From: JADLBR01 sp020847615
GTDB taxonomy: Bacteria > Verrucomicrobiota > Verrucomicrobiia > JADLBR01
Direction: 5' to 3'
DNA: 64,000 bases
Assembly (NCBI GenBank): GCA_026646655.1
Contig: JAPKHT010000012.1
Span: forward strand, 9,792-73,791
Below, in pieces: positions 18,542-30,300 of this stretch. Numbering within the stretch: position 1 is the stretch's first letter; each line of letters starts with the position of its first letter. A program made the translations under genes and the position numbers. Below the pieces are notes generated by a model. It worked only from the letters and a program-made list of their open reading frames with translations, ran no database searches and had not been told where the DNA came from.

Positions 18542-18946
18542 ATGTGGCTTGAAGCTTTGGTCTGGATCCTGCGCGGCGCCCTCGTCCTGGTGTGCCTGCT
18601 GATGATCCTCGTGATCCTGATGCAGCGCTCGAAGCAGGAGGGCATCGGCGCCGCCTTCGGCGCGGGCATGACCGAGTCGGTCTTCGGCGCCGATACCGGC
18701 AACATCCTCACCAAGACGACGGTCTGGTGCGCCGTGCTGTTTTTTGCGATCACGCTGACGCTCAGCGCCCTGGCGGCGGGCAAGCACCGCGCCGGGACAT
18801 CGGGCCTCAGCGCGGCGGCCCAGGAGGCCGCCAAGGCCATGGCCCCGCCCGCGGCGGCGACCACTAACGCGCCCGCCGCCACCACGAACGCGCCGGTGGC
18901 GGCCGCCCCCGCGACCAACGCGGTCCCCGCGCCCGCGAAACCCTGA
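18542..18946 (+). CDS. secG: preprotein translocase subunit SecG with an Ala/Pro/Asn tail
   Basis: SecG is the small third subunit of the SecYEG channel. The 134-residue product has two membrane helices (about residues 5-24 and 58-78) around the conserved cytoplasmic loop LMQRSKQEGIGAAFGAG. The C-terminus carries a low-complexity tail with repeated TTNAP and ATNA units, longer than in most SecG. Its place after tpiA is a common arrangement. A perfect hairpin follows the stop. Confidence 0.94.
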   Translation: MWLEALVWILRGALVLVCLLMILVILMQRSKQEGIGAAFGAGMTESVFGADTGNILTKTTVWCAVLFFAITLTLSALAAGKHRAGTSGLSAAAQEAAKAMAPPAAATTNAPAATTNAPVAAAPATNAVPAPAKP

Positions 18947-18953
18947 GGCTCGC

Positions 18954-18972
18954 CGCCCGAAGGGTTCGGGCG
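18954..18972 (+). terminator. hairpin after secG, possible terminator
   Basis: CGCCCGAA, loop GGG, TTCGGGCG form a perfect 8-bp stem 8 nt after the secG stop. No U-tract follows, and its last base is the G of a GTAG REP head. Confidence 0.45.
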
Positions 18973-19075
18973 TAGCCACGGTCGCCAGACCTTGGCCTGT
19001 CCCACACGCGCGCGGGCCAAGCTCTGGGATGATCGGCCGCAGCCTTGTCGGACTTGGCTAAGTCCGACAGGCTAC
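18972..19075. repeat. two REP modules in inverted orientation
   Basis: At 18972-18995: GTAG, CCACGGTC, loop GCCA, GACCTTGG. At 19039-19075, on the minus strand: a GTAG head followed by a longer stem (CCTGTCGGACTT pairing with AAGTCCGACAAGG). The pair encloses 43 bp. A close relative of the second module lies at 57954-57985. Confidence 0.75.
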
Positions 19076-19081
19076 GAGGCC

Positions 19082-19303
19082 GTGCGCAGTACCTTGCCCG
19101 TGTGTCTTTCGATATGGGTCGCCGTGTTCCTCGCGGTGGGCGCCCGCGCCGAGGAATCGATCGGCAACGACTCCATCCGGATCGAATGGGATGCCTCGCT
19201 GAAGCCCCGCCAGCAGACCACGCCGACTGGGCAGACGCTGGCTTTGCCAGGGAATGAATTTGCTTGGAGCGCCCGCCGGACTAGCAAACATATCCATCCA
19301 TGA
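19082..19303 (+). CDS. short secreted ORF, probably the truncated start of a larger gene
   Basis: A GTG at 19082 opens a 73-codon frame with a convincing signal peptide (LSIWVAVFLAVGARA) followed by EESIGNDSIRIEWDASLKP, then residues without obvious fold. The stop TGA overlaps the ATG of the next gene (ATGA). The product is far too short for an enzyme. It could be the surviving 5' end of a deleted exported protein whose expression signals now serve the downstream glycosidase, or simply a leader ORF. I do not recognise its family. Confidence 0.35.
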   Translation: MRSTLPVCLSIWVAVFLAVGARAEESIGNDSIRIEWDASLKPRQQTTPTGQTLALPGNEFAWSARRTSKHIHP

Positions 19304-20421
19304 GGAAAGCAACGCTCGTCGCCATCGCCCTCGCATCCTTCGCCGCAGCCGTGTCCGCCGCCGAGGGCCGATGGCCCGCCGAGAGGGCGAACGCGTGGTA
19401 CGGAGGGCAACCGTGGCCCGTCGGGGCGAACTTCGTGCCCAGCACCGCCATCAACCAGCTGGAGATGTGGCAGGCCGAGACCTTTGACCCGGAGACGATC
19501 GACCGCGAACTGGGCTGGGCCGCCGGGATCGGCATGAACACGATGCGCGTCTTCCTCCACGACATCCCGTGGCGGCAGGATGCCGAGGGCTTTTGCGGGC
19601 GGATCGACCGCTATCTCGAGATCGCGCACAGGCACGGCATACGCACGATGTTCGTGATTTTTGATGGCGTATGGCATCCGGAGCCTAAGGCCGGCCGACA
19701 ATCCGACCCGAGGCCCGGCGTCCACAACTCCGGCTGGGTGCAGAGCCCGGGCAAAGCGATCCTCGGCGATCCCGCGCGGCAGGATGCGCTGAAGCCCTAT
19801 GTCCAGGGACTCCTCCGCCGCTACGGTGGCGACGCGCGCGTGCTCATGTGGGATCTCTTTAACGAGCCCGACAACCCGAACGCGAACAGTTACGGCGCCA
19901 AGGGAAGCCAGATCGAACTCGACCCCGACTCCAAAGCCGCCCGCGCGGCGGAACTGCTGGAGAAGGCGTTCCGGTGGGCGCGCGAGGTCAACCCCGCCCA
20001 GCCGCTGACCGCCGGCGTCTGGGTCGGTGACTACCTGAGCAAGCCCTCGCCCATCGCGAGGCTCATGCTGGACCAATCCGATGTCATCACCTTCCACTCC
20101 TACGACAAGCCGCCCCGCGCCCGCCAGCTCACCGAGGGATTGAAGGCCCTCAAGCGACCCGTCGTCTGCACCGAGTACATGGCCCGCGGCAATGGCAGCA
20201 CGTTCGAGACCATCCTGCCCATCTTCAAAGAACACCGGGTCGGCGCGTACTGCTGGGGACTCGTCGATGGCAAGAGCCAGACCACCTGCGCCTGGTCCAC
20301 ATGGCAAGAGCCTGCCCGCGGCGAGCCCGACCCCTGGTTCCATGACGTCTTCCGCCGCGATGGCACCCCCTATCGCCCCGAGGAAGCGGACTTCCTGCGG
20401 AAAATCACCAGGAGCCCTTAG
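19300..20421 (+). CDS. secreted GH5-like glycoside hydrolase
   Basis: The 373-residue product has a signal peptide (MRKATLVAIALASFAAAVSA) and a clan GH-A (beta/alpha)8 pattern. It shows GANFVPSTAINQLEMW, GIGMNTMRVFLHDIPW, the acid/base E189 in WDLFNEPDN, and the likely nucleophile E292 in CTEYMARG. A retaining endo-acting beta-glycanase (xylanase, mannanase or cellulase type) is the likely activity, but the substrate cannot be told from sequence. It may be translationally coupled to the small ORF before it by an ATGA overlap. Confidence 0.82.
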   Translation: MRKATLVAIALASFAAAVSAAEGRWPAERANAWYGGQPWPVGANFVPSTAINQLEMWQAETFDPETIDRELGWAAGIGMNTMRVFLHDIPWRQDAEGFCGRIDRYLEIAHRHGIRTMFVIFDGVWHPEPKAGRQSDPRPGVHNSGWVQSPGKAILGDPARQDALKPYVQGLLRRYGGDARVLMWDLFNEPDNPNANSYGAKGSQIELDPDSKAARAAELLEKAFRWAREVNPAQPLTAGVWVGDYLSKPSPIARLMLDQSDVITFHSYDKPPRARQLTEGLKALKRPVVCTEYMARGNGSTFETILPIFKEHRVGAYCWGLVDGKSQTTCAWSTWQEPARGEPDPWFHDVFRRDGTPYRPEEADFLRKITRSP

Positions 20422-20762
20422 CAGCCTGTAGAAGAACACCATCGGACGCCGAGGCCGGGCGTCCCTCCCTGGTTGCGTCGGGAGGGCCCGCGGCCTCGCG
20501 GGTCGGGTCGGTCTTGGTCAGGAATGGGCTATTCAACGGGCTGTTAGCCGCTGATCCGATCGACTGGCGTACCTGATCGCCTGCGGCGATTGGCCCGTTG
20601 GCACGATCCAACGTCGACGCGACCGGCCCCTGGCGGCATCGATCGCGCCACAACCCACTGCAACATAAATGCAATAACGTTTTAATTATTTCGGCTAAAT
20701 TCTTGGGTGTTAGGCCTCATGCACCGGTTGCCGCCGGGTCGGGACCGGCTATTTTCTCATTT
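20422..20762. other. 341-bp intergenic region with hairpins and an AT-rich island
   Basis: Two nested GC-rich hairpins are visible: CCCTCCC (20463-20469) with GGGAGGG (20480-20486), and CCCGCG, loop GCCT, CGCGGG (20487-20502). An AT-rich island at about 20664-20710 is the probable promoter region of the DUF1501 gene, though I cannot fix -35 and -10 boxes. The open frame reaching upstream to 20598 looks non-coding. Confidence 0.5.
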
Positions 20763-22211
20763 ATGAATGCAGGGCATCGTTTCGGATCCCGCACCACGGC
20801 CGGCGGGTGCGAGGAATTTCTGGCGGGCGAACGTTCGATCATCCGCCCCGTGGATGGCACGTGGTGGTCGGATCCCGGGCATTTCAAGCGACCCACGCGC
20901 CGCGAGTTCCTGTTCGTCGGACTGTTGGGTGGGCTCGGGCTGACGTTGGGAGATTTCTTTCGCCTGCGGGCGGCGGAGGCTGCGAGCGGCGATGCCTCGG
21001 CGGCGGGTGCCGCGGGCGCATCGGCGGGGGCGGGGCCTACGCCTCCCGCCAAGTCAGTCATACAGATCTTTTTGCCGGGCGGGATCGCCTCGCAGGAGTC
21101 CTTTGACCCGAAGCCCTTCGCGCCGATCGAGTATCGGGGTCCATTCAATTCGATCGCGACAAAGATCGACGGCGTGCGTTTCGGGGAGCACCTGAAGGAG
21201 ACCGCGGGCATCGCCGATCGCCTGTGCGTGATCCGCTCGATGACCCACGGCGAGGCGGCGCACGAGCGCGGCACGCACAACATGTTCACCGGTTATCGCC
21301 CGAGTCCGGCGATCCAGTATCCGAGCATGGGGAGCATCGTGTCCCACGAACTGGGTGGTCGCGGCGCGCTGCCCCCCTACGTCTGCATCCCGAACCAGCC
21401 GAACCCGTATGCGGGTTCCGGTTTCTTGAGCACGGCGTTCGGGCCGTTCGGGGTGGGGAGCGATCCGGCCAACAAGGATTTCACGGTGCGCGACCTCACG
21501 CTGCCCGAGGGCGTGTCCCCGGAGCACTTCGAGCGCCGGAAGGGATTGCTCGCCGCGGTGGATAAGCACTTCCGCTCGCTCGAGCAGGCCGACGCCCTAT
21601 CCGCGATGGACTCGTTCTACGACCGGGCCTACACGCTGATCAGCTCGGAGGAGGCGCGCAAGGCCTTCGATATCCGGTCGGAGACCGACGCCGTCCGCGA
21701 CCGCTACGGCAGGACGCAGGCGGGACAGCGCATGCTGCTGGCGAGGCGACTCGTCGAGTCCGGGGTGCGGTTCGTGTCCATGACGGCCGGGAGCTGGGAT
21801 CACCACCAGGATATCGCCAAGGGCATCCGGGACAATCTGCCGCCCTTCGACAAGGCGCTGGCCGCCCTGATCCTGGATCTCGAGGAGCGGGGCCTGCTGG
21901 ACTCCACGCTCGTCATGGTCACCAGCGAGTTTGGCCGCACGCCGAAGATCAACAAGGATGGCGGTCGCGATCACTGGCCGAGGGTCTTCAGCATCGTGAT
22001 GGCCGGCGGCGGCATCCGCAAGGGCTCCGCCTACGGCACGTCCGACGCGACCGCCTCGGAACCCGAGACCGACCCGCTCTCGGTGGAGGATTTCGCGGCG
22101 ACGATCTACCGGCAGATCGGGGTGCAATCCGAGAAGCCGCTGATGGCGGCAGGGGACCGGCCCGTGCCTATCGTCAAGGGCGGCAAGGCGGTCGAGGCAC
22201 TGCTATCGTGA
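20763..22211 (+). CDS. Tat-exported DUF1501 protein
   Basis: DUF1501 proteins belong to the alkaline phosphatase/sulfatase-like superfamily and are abundant in Planctomycetota and Verrucomicrobiota; their reaction is unknown. The product has a twin-arginine signal (TRREFLFVGLLGGLGLTLG), then IQIFLPGGIASQESFDPKPF and the conserved late block VTSEFGRTPKINKDGGRDHW. The start is uncertain: the ATG at 20763 gives 482 residues, and an in-frame GTG at 20850 would give a more typical short n-region. It opens a four-gene unit with a PPC-domain protein, a DUF1549/DUF1553 protein and a cytochrome-WD40 protein. Confidence 0.9.
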   Translation: MNAGHRFGSRTTAGGCEEFLAGERSIIRPVDGTWWSDPGHFKRPTRREFLFVGLLGGLGLTLGDFFRLRAAEAASGDASAAGAAGASAGAGPTPPAKSVIQIFLPGGIASQESFDPKPFAPIEYRGPFNSIATKIDGVRFGEHLKETAGIADRLCVIRSMTHGEAAHERGTHNMFTGYRPSPAIQYPSMGSIVSHELGGRGALPPYVCIPNQPNPYAGSGFLSTAFGPFGVGSDPANKDFTVRDLTLPEGVSPEHFERRKGLLAAVDKHFRSLEQADALSAMDSFYDRAYTLISSEEARKAFDIRSETDAVRDRYGRTQAGQRMLLARRLVESGVRFVSMTAGSWDHHQDIAKGIRDNLPPFDKALAALILDLEERGLLDSTLVMVTSEFGRTPKINKDGGRDHWPRVFSIVMAGGGIRKGSAYGTSDATASEPETDPLSVEDFAATIYRQIGVQSEKPLMAAGDRPVPIVKGGKAVEALLS

Positions 22212-22257
22212 CGCGCCGACGACGGCCTGCTATTCGAGTGCGGCAGCGGAGCAGAGC

Positions 22258-24699
22258 ATGAGCCCAATTTCATATCGGGTCCGGGCGCTGGGCGCGGCGG
22301 CGGGGATCCTCGCGTGCGCGGCCCTCCGGGCGGCATCGCCCGACTTGAACGGGGTCCGCCCGCTGGGCGGCCAGCGCGGCACCGAGCGCGAGGTGACCCT
22401 CACCGGCGTGCGCCTCAAGGATGCGCAGGAGATCGTCCTGTATCGCCCCGGCATCAGGGTCGCGAAACTCGAGCCTTCGGGCGACAAGGGAAACGCCGTC
22501 AAGGCCGTCTTCCAGATCGCCGCAGACTGCCCGATCGGCGAGCACCCGCTGCGGGTCCGCACGGCCACGGGGCTCTCGGACATCCGCACGTTCCAGGTGG
22601 GCCCGTTCCCCGATGTCGAGGAGGCCGAGCCCAACAACGACTTCGACGCGCCGCAGGCCATCGCCCTGAACGTCACGGTCGCGGGCACGGTGAAGAACGA
22701 GGACATCGACCAGTTCGTCGTCGAGGCCAAGAAGGGGCAGCGCATCTCCGCCGAGATCGAGGCCATGCGGCTGGGCGGCGCGCTCTTCGACCCGTGTGTC
22801 GCGATCCTGGATTCGAGGCGCTTCGAGCTGGGCGTGGCCGACGATATCCCCCTGCTCGCCCAAGATGGTGCCGCATCGGTCGTGGCGCCCGAGGATGGAA
22901 AGTACGTCATCCAGGTCCGCGAGAGCTCCTATGGCGGGGGCGACAATTTTCACTATCGGCTCCACGTGGGCACCTTCAGCCGGCCCCTGGCGATCTTTCC
23001 CGCGGGGGGCAGGGCGGGTGAAGAGATCCAGGTCCGTTTCATCGGCGACCCGGCCGGCGAATTTTCCCAGAAACTGAAACTTCCCGGAGAGCCGCGGCAA
23101 TTCGGGGTACACGCGGAAAGGGAGGGTCAGCCGACGCCATCGCCGAACTGGATGCGCGTCTCGCCCTTCGCCGGCGTCGCCGAGCGCGAGCCCAATGACT
23201 CCCGCGCCCAGGCCACCGCCGCGCCGGCCGCCGCGCCCGTCGCCTTCGACGGCGTGCTCGGGAAAGAGGGCGATGAGGATTGGTTCACGTTCCGCGCGAA
23301 GAAGGACGAGGTCTTCGACGTCAACGTCTACGGCCGGCGCATCCGAACCGCCGTGGACCCCGTGCTCGCGATCCAGAATGCGGAGGGCAAGCAGCTCGCC
23401 GCCAACGATGACGCCGGGGGGCCGGACAGTTATCTGCAATTCCGCGTGCCCGCCGATGGCCCCTATGCCCTCAGCGTGCGCGACCACCTCGGCCGCGGGG
23501 GCCCGGCCTTCGTCTATCGCGTCGAGGTCGCGCAGGCGAAGCCGCGGCTCGCGCTGAACGTGCCCATTTTCAAGAAGGACACCCAGGACCGGCAGTCGGT
23601 CACCATCCCACGGGGCAACAGGCAGGGCGTGCTCATCGCGGCGGAAAAGGAGAATTTCGGCGGCGACATCGTGGTGCAGCTCGCGAACTTGCCCGAGGGC
23701 GTGACGGCGCACGTGCCCCCGATGCCCGCCTCGGCCACCCAGGTGCCCGTCATCCTTGAGGCGTCTCCCACCGCGCCACTCGCCGCCCGCCTGGCCGAGG
23801 TGACCGCCAAGGCCGCCGATCCCGCGCAGGATGTCCGCGGTCGCCTCGTGCAATCCGCCGGACTCATCTACGGTGACCCCAACCAGTCCCTCTACTACGC
23901 GGCCGAGGTCGACCGACTGGCGGTCGCGGTCGCCGAGGAGGCACCGTTTTCGATCGACGTGCCGCAGCCCAAGGTGCCCCTCGTCCAGAATGGCACGATG
24001 CCGCTCAAGGTGATCGCGAGGCGGAAGGACGGATTCAAGGCGCCGATCCGCGCCCGGATGCTGTTCAATCCGCCCGGCGTCGGATCTTCGACCGAGATCA
24101 CCATCCCAGAGGGCCAGGGCGAGGGGACCATCATCCTCAATGCCGAGCCGAGGGCCGAGTCGCGGGCCTGGAAGGTCGCCGTCATCGCGGCCGCCGAATC
24201 GAATGGGGACGTGTGGGTCGCATCGCCGCACGTCGACCTCGAGGTCGGTCCGCCCTTTGTCGCGGGCGAGATTGTCATGACGGCCGTCCCGCAGGGCGGC
24301 GCGGGCGACATGGTGTGCCGCATCGAGCAACGCCGGCCCTTCGAGGGCAAGGCCAAGATCCGCCTGCTCGGCCTGCCCGCGGGCATCACCGCCGAAGAGC
24401 GCGAGTTCACAAAAGACGATAAGGAGGTCGTCTTCCATCTCGTCGCGGGTGAGAAGAGCCCGCGGGGCCAGCACAAGTCGCTCTTCTGCGGCGTGGACGT
24501 GCCCGTGAATGGCGACGTGGTGCTCCATAGCATCGCGCCCGGGGGCGCCCTGCGCATCGACCCGGCCCCCGCCAAGCAAGAGGCCAAGGCGCAGCCGCAG
24601 GCCGCCGCGGCGAAACCCGCCGAGCGCCCTCTCTCTCGCCTCGAGGAACTCCGCAGGCAGCGGGCGCAGGCCGCCGCGGGTGGACCGAAAGGAGGATGA
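22258..24699 (+). CDS. exported protein with two PPC domains
   Basis: The 813-residue product has a signal peptide (ending near ALRAA), an N-terminal IPT/TIG-like segment (PLGGQRGTEREVTLTGV), and two bacterial pre-peptidase C-terminal (PPC) domains marked by EAEPNNDFDAPQAIA with DIDQFVVEAKKGQRISAEIE, and AEREPNDSRAQATA with DEDWFTFRAKKDEVFDVNVY. The rest is beta-rich, ending in a basic tail (LSRLEELRRQRAQAAA). Such proteins recur beside DUF1501 and DUF1553 genes in the PVC group and are probably binding or scaffold components rather than enzymes. The stop overlaps the RBS of the next gene (GGAGG at 24691-24695). Confidence 0.85.
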   Translation: MSPISYRVRALGAAAGILACAALRAASPDLNGVRPLGGQRGTEREVTLTGVRLKDAQEIVLYRPGIRVAKLEPSGDKGNAVKAVFQIAADCPIGEHPLRVRTATGLSDIRTFQVGPFPDVEEAEPNNDFDAPQAIALNVTVAGTVKNEDIDQFVVEAKKGQRISAEIEAMRLGGALFDPCVAILDSRRFELGVADDIPLLAQDGAASVVAPEDGKYVIQVRESSYGGGDNFHYRLHVGTFSRPLAIFPAGGRAGEEIQVRFIGDPAGEFSQKLKLPGEPRQFGVHAEREGQPTPSPNWMRVSPFAGVAEREPNDSRAQATAAPAAAPVAFDGVLGKEGDEDWFTFRAKKDEVFDVNVYGRRIRTAVDPVLAIQNAEGKQLAANDDAGGPDSYLQFRVPADGPYALSVRDHLGRGGPAFVYRVEVAQAKPRLALNVPIFKKDTQDRQSVTIPRGNRQGVLIAAEKENFGGDIVVQLANLPEGVTAHVPPMPASATQVPVILEASPTAPLAARLAEVTAKAADPAQDVRGRLVQSAGLIYGDPNQSLYYAAEVDRLAVAVAEEAPFSIDVPQPKVPLVQNGTMPLKVIARRKDGFKAPIRARMLFNPPGVGSSTEITIPEGQGEGTIILNAEPRAESRAWKVAVIAAAESNGDVWVASPHVDLEVGPPFVAGEIVMTAVPQGGAGDMVCRIEQRRPFEGKAKIRLLGLPAGITAEEREFTKDDKEVVFHLVAGEKSPRGQHKSLFCGVDVPVNGDVVLHSIAPGGALRIDPAPAKQEAKAQPQAAAAKPAERPLSRLEELRRQRAQAAAGGPKGG

Positions 24700-24702
24700 G
24701 CG

Positions 24703-27234
<2,532 letters not shown>

Positions 27235-27273
27235 CGCCGTGCATACCCAGATCCGCAGACGAGGCCACGTCCT

Positions 27274-27320
27274 TAGCCGCAGCCGCGAGGCTTTGGCCGT
27301 GAGCGCCAAGAGCACACGCG
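27274..27320 (+). repeat. degenerate REPIN at the start of the cytochrome-WD40 gene
   Basis: TAGCCGCAGCCGCGAGGCTT and the following GGCC resemble the left REP arm, and the segment ending in ACACGCGTTGGGCTG resembles the right arm. The repeat lies across the proposed GTG start at 27299. Confidence 0.45.
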
Positions 27321-30300
27321 TTGGGCTGCTGGCGCTGATTGGCCCCGCACTCGCGCTTCCGGCCTTGGCCGACCCGCCCAATTTCGATGAGCAGGTGAAG
27401 CCCATCCTGCGCGCCCAGTGCGCGGGATGCCACAATCCGGGGACCGCCCGGGGGGGGCTCGACCTCAGCAGTTTTGGCGCGCTGATGCGGGGCGGCTCCT
27501 CGGGCGATGCGGTGGTGCCGGGCGACCCGGACGCCAGCACGCTCTTCCAGTTGCTCTCGCATCAGCGCGAGCCGCACATGCCGCCCAATGCCCCGCGGCG
27601 CCCCGACGCCGAACTGGAGGTGGTGCGCGCATGGATCGCGGGCGGCCTGATCGAGAAAAAGGGTGGGGCCGCGCAGGCTGCGGCGAAGTCCAAGGTGGAT
27701 CTCCGCGTCGCGGGTTCGGCGATGAAGCGGCCCGATGGCCCACCGCCCATGCCCCGGGGCCTCTCTCTCCAGCCGGTGTCGCGCCCCGGCCGCCCGGGAC
27801 CGGTCCTGGCCTTGGCGGCCAGCCCGTGGGCGCCGCTGGTGGCCCTCGGCGGAGCGGGACAGGTGGCCCTTTACCGCACCGATGATCTCGAACTGCTGGG
27901 CGTCTTGCCATTTGGCGATGGCGAGCCTCGCGTGCTGAAGTTCAGCCGCAGCGGAAAACTCCTGATCTGCGGCGGCGGCATCGGCGCGCGCCAGGGCCGC
28001 GTCGTTATCTGGGACGTGGTCACGGGCAAGGGGCTCAGCGAGGTGGGTGACGAGTTCGATTCTGTGCTCGCGGCCGACATCAGCCCGGACCAGGGGGCGA
28101 TCGCGCTGGGTGGCCCGGCGCGGCTCGTGCGGGTCTACGCCGCCGATGATGGTCGCCTGCTGCGCGACATCAAGAAGCACACCGATTGGGTCACCGCCAT
28201 CGAGTACAGCCCCGACGGCGTGCTCCTGTCCACCGGCGATCGCTCCGGCGGGCTCGTCCTCTGGGAGGCCGAGAGCGGGCAGGAGTTCCAGGTGCTCCAA
28301 GGGCACCAGGGTGCGATCACGGACGTGAGTTGGCGCAAGGACGCGGAGGTGCTCGCTTCGGCGAGCGAGGACGGGACCATCCGCCTCTGGAATCCGAACG
28401 ACGGCAAGCAGATCAAGCAGTGGAAGGCCCACGACGGCGGCGTCCTTTCGCTGGAGTACGCGCACGACGGGAGGATCGTGTCATCCGGGCGCGACCGGCG
28501 GGTGCGCGTGTGGGACGGCTCGGGCAAGCAGGAGCGCGCGGTCGAAGGTTTCAACGAGATCGTGCTGTCGGTCGCGGTCAGCGAGGACGGCAAGCGCGCG
28601 ATCGCGGGCGACTGGGGAGGTCACGTGGCGGTGATCGATGCCACCACGGGCGAGCGCGCCGGCGCGCTGCTCGCCAACCCGCCGACGTTGGCCGAGCACA
28701 TCGAGCAGACCATCGCTGCCATCGCCTCATCGCGCGAAAAGATCGCCGCGGCCGAGGCGCAGCTCGCGAAGGCGCGGTCGGCCGCCACGGACCAGGGCGC
28801 CTCGCTCGCGGCCGTCAAGTCGCGCGCCGCGGAGACGGAGAAGAGGTTCAAGGAGGCCGAGGCCCATGCCGCCGCGTTGGCCAAGACCGCCGAGATCGCC
28901 GCCGCCGATCTGGAGAAGGCCAAGGCATCGCTCACCTCGAAGGAGGGCGCGATCGGCGCGATCGCCGCCCGCCGCAAGGTCGAGGGCGAGAAACTCGCGG
29001 TTGCGTCGGCCGCCCTGGTCCCGATGGAGGCCGCCGTCGCCGAACAGAAGAAGAAGGCCGACGCCCTGGTCGCCGCGCACGCCGCCGCGAAAGCGGATTC
29101 GGATGCCAACGCGGCCGATGCCGCGAAAGCCGAGACCGCAAACAGGGCGGCACAGGAGGCCCAGGCCGCAACGGCAGAGTGGGAGAGGCTTTCCAAGGCG
29201 CTCGCCGACGCGCGCGCCAACGCCGGGACCTTGGCCGCGGCCCTCAAGGCGATCGACGCCGAGGCCGCCACGGCGAGCGCCGAGGCGGATGCGCTTCGCA
29301 AGGCAACCGAGGAGAAGAAGAAACTCGCGGCCGACGCGGCCGCAAAGCGGGCGGAGGCCGAGGGGGCGCGGCAGGCCGCCGCCGCGGCGCGCAACGATGC
29401 CGGCAAGGCGCTCGCCGCCACATCGCCCAAGGCCGACGCCGCCAAGAAGCAGGCCGGGGAGCTGGAGCAGGCGCTGGACAAGGCCCGCCGCGAGATGGTC
29501 TCCTCCGAGGCCCGGCTCCAGCGCGCGCGCGATGCGCAGTTGGACGAGTTGCTGCGCGCCGCCGCGCGCCGCATCGCCCCCAACGCCAAGGAACCGCCGC
29601 CCCTGCCTGATCTGGTTCGGGCCGCCACGGTCGCCCTCGAAAAACTTCGGCCATCGGACATCCGCGGGGATACGAATGCCGTGGCCTCAGCCCCCGCCGA
29701 TGCCGGGATTGCGGCGGGTGCGCCGAGGGGACCGATGGCGCAGCCGCCGTGGTTCTTTCTGGGGCGATTCCATCTCGTGATGCTCCACCTCCCCATCGGC
29801 ATCCTGCTCGTGGCCTTCGTGCTGGAGATGGACTTTCTCTGGCGGCGCAACGATTGGAGCGGGCGCGTCGCGGGCCAGATGCTCTTTCTCGGAGCCGCGA
29901 TGGCCGCCCTCACCGCGCTCCTCGGGCTCCTGTTGGCGCTCGAGCCCGGCTACGACCCGCTGGAAATCCGGGGACACAAGTGGCTCGGCATAGCGGCCAC
30001 GGTCGGCGCCATCGGCGCAGCGCTCACCCGCCGGCTGACCCCCAAGTGGGGCCGGGCCACCTACTGGACCCTCCTGGGCCAGGCCGTGCTTTGCACTTTG
30101 CTCGCCGGGCACGCGGGCGGTGAACTCACGCACGGGAAAGGGTTCCTGACGCGCTATCTCCCCCATTGGTTTGCGTCCGCGACGGGTGGCCAGGTCGCCG
30201 CGTCCCCCGCCGAGGGTTCCGAGTTCCACGCGGCCATCCAGCCCATCTTCGAGGCCAACTGCCAGTCCTGCCATGGCGCCGAGCGCCAGAGCGGAGGGTT

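Noticed and set aside
20598..20762. Upstream extension of the DUF1501 protein
   Set aside because: The added 55 residues are noise-like and cross an AT-rich probable promoter; the Tat signal lies well downstream.
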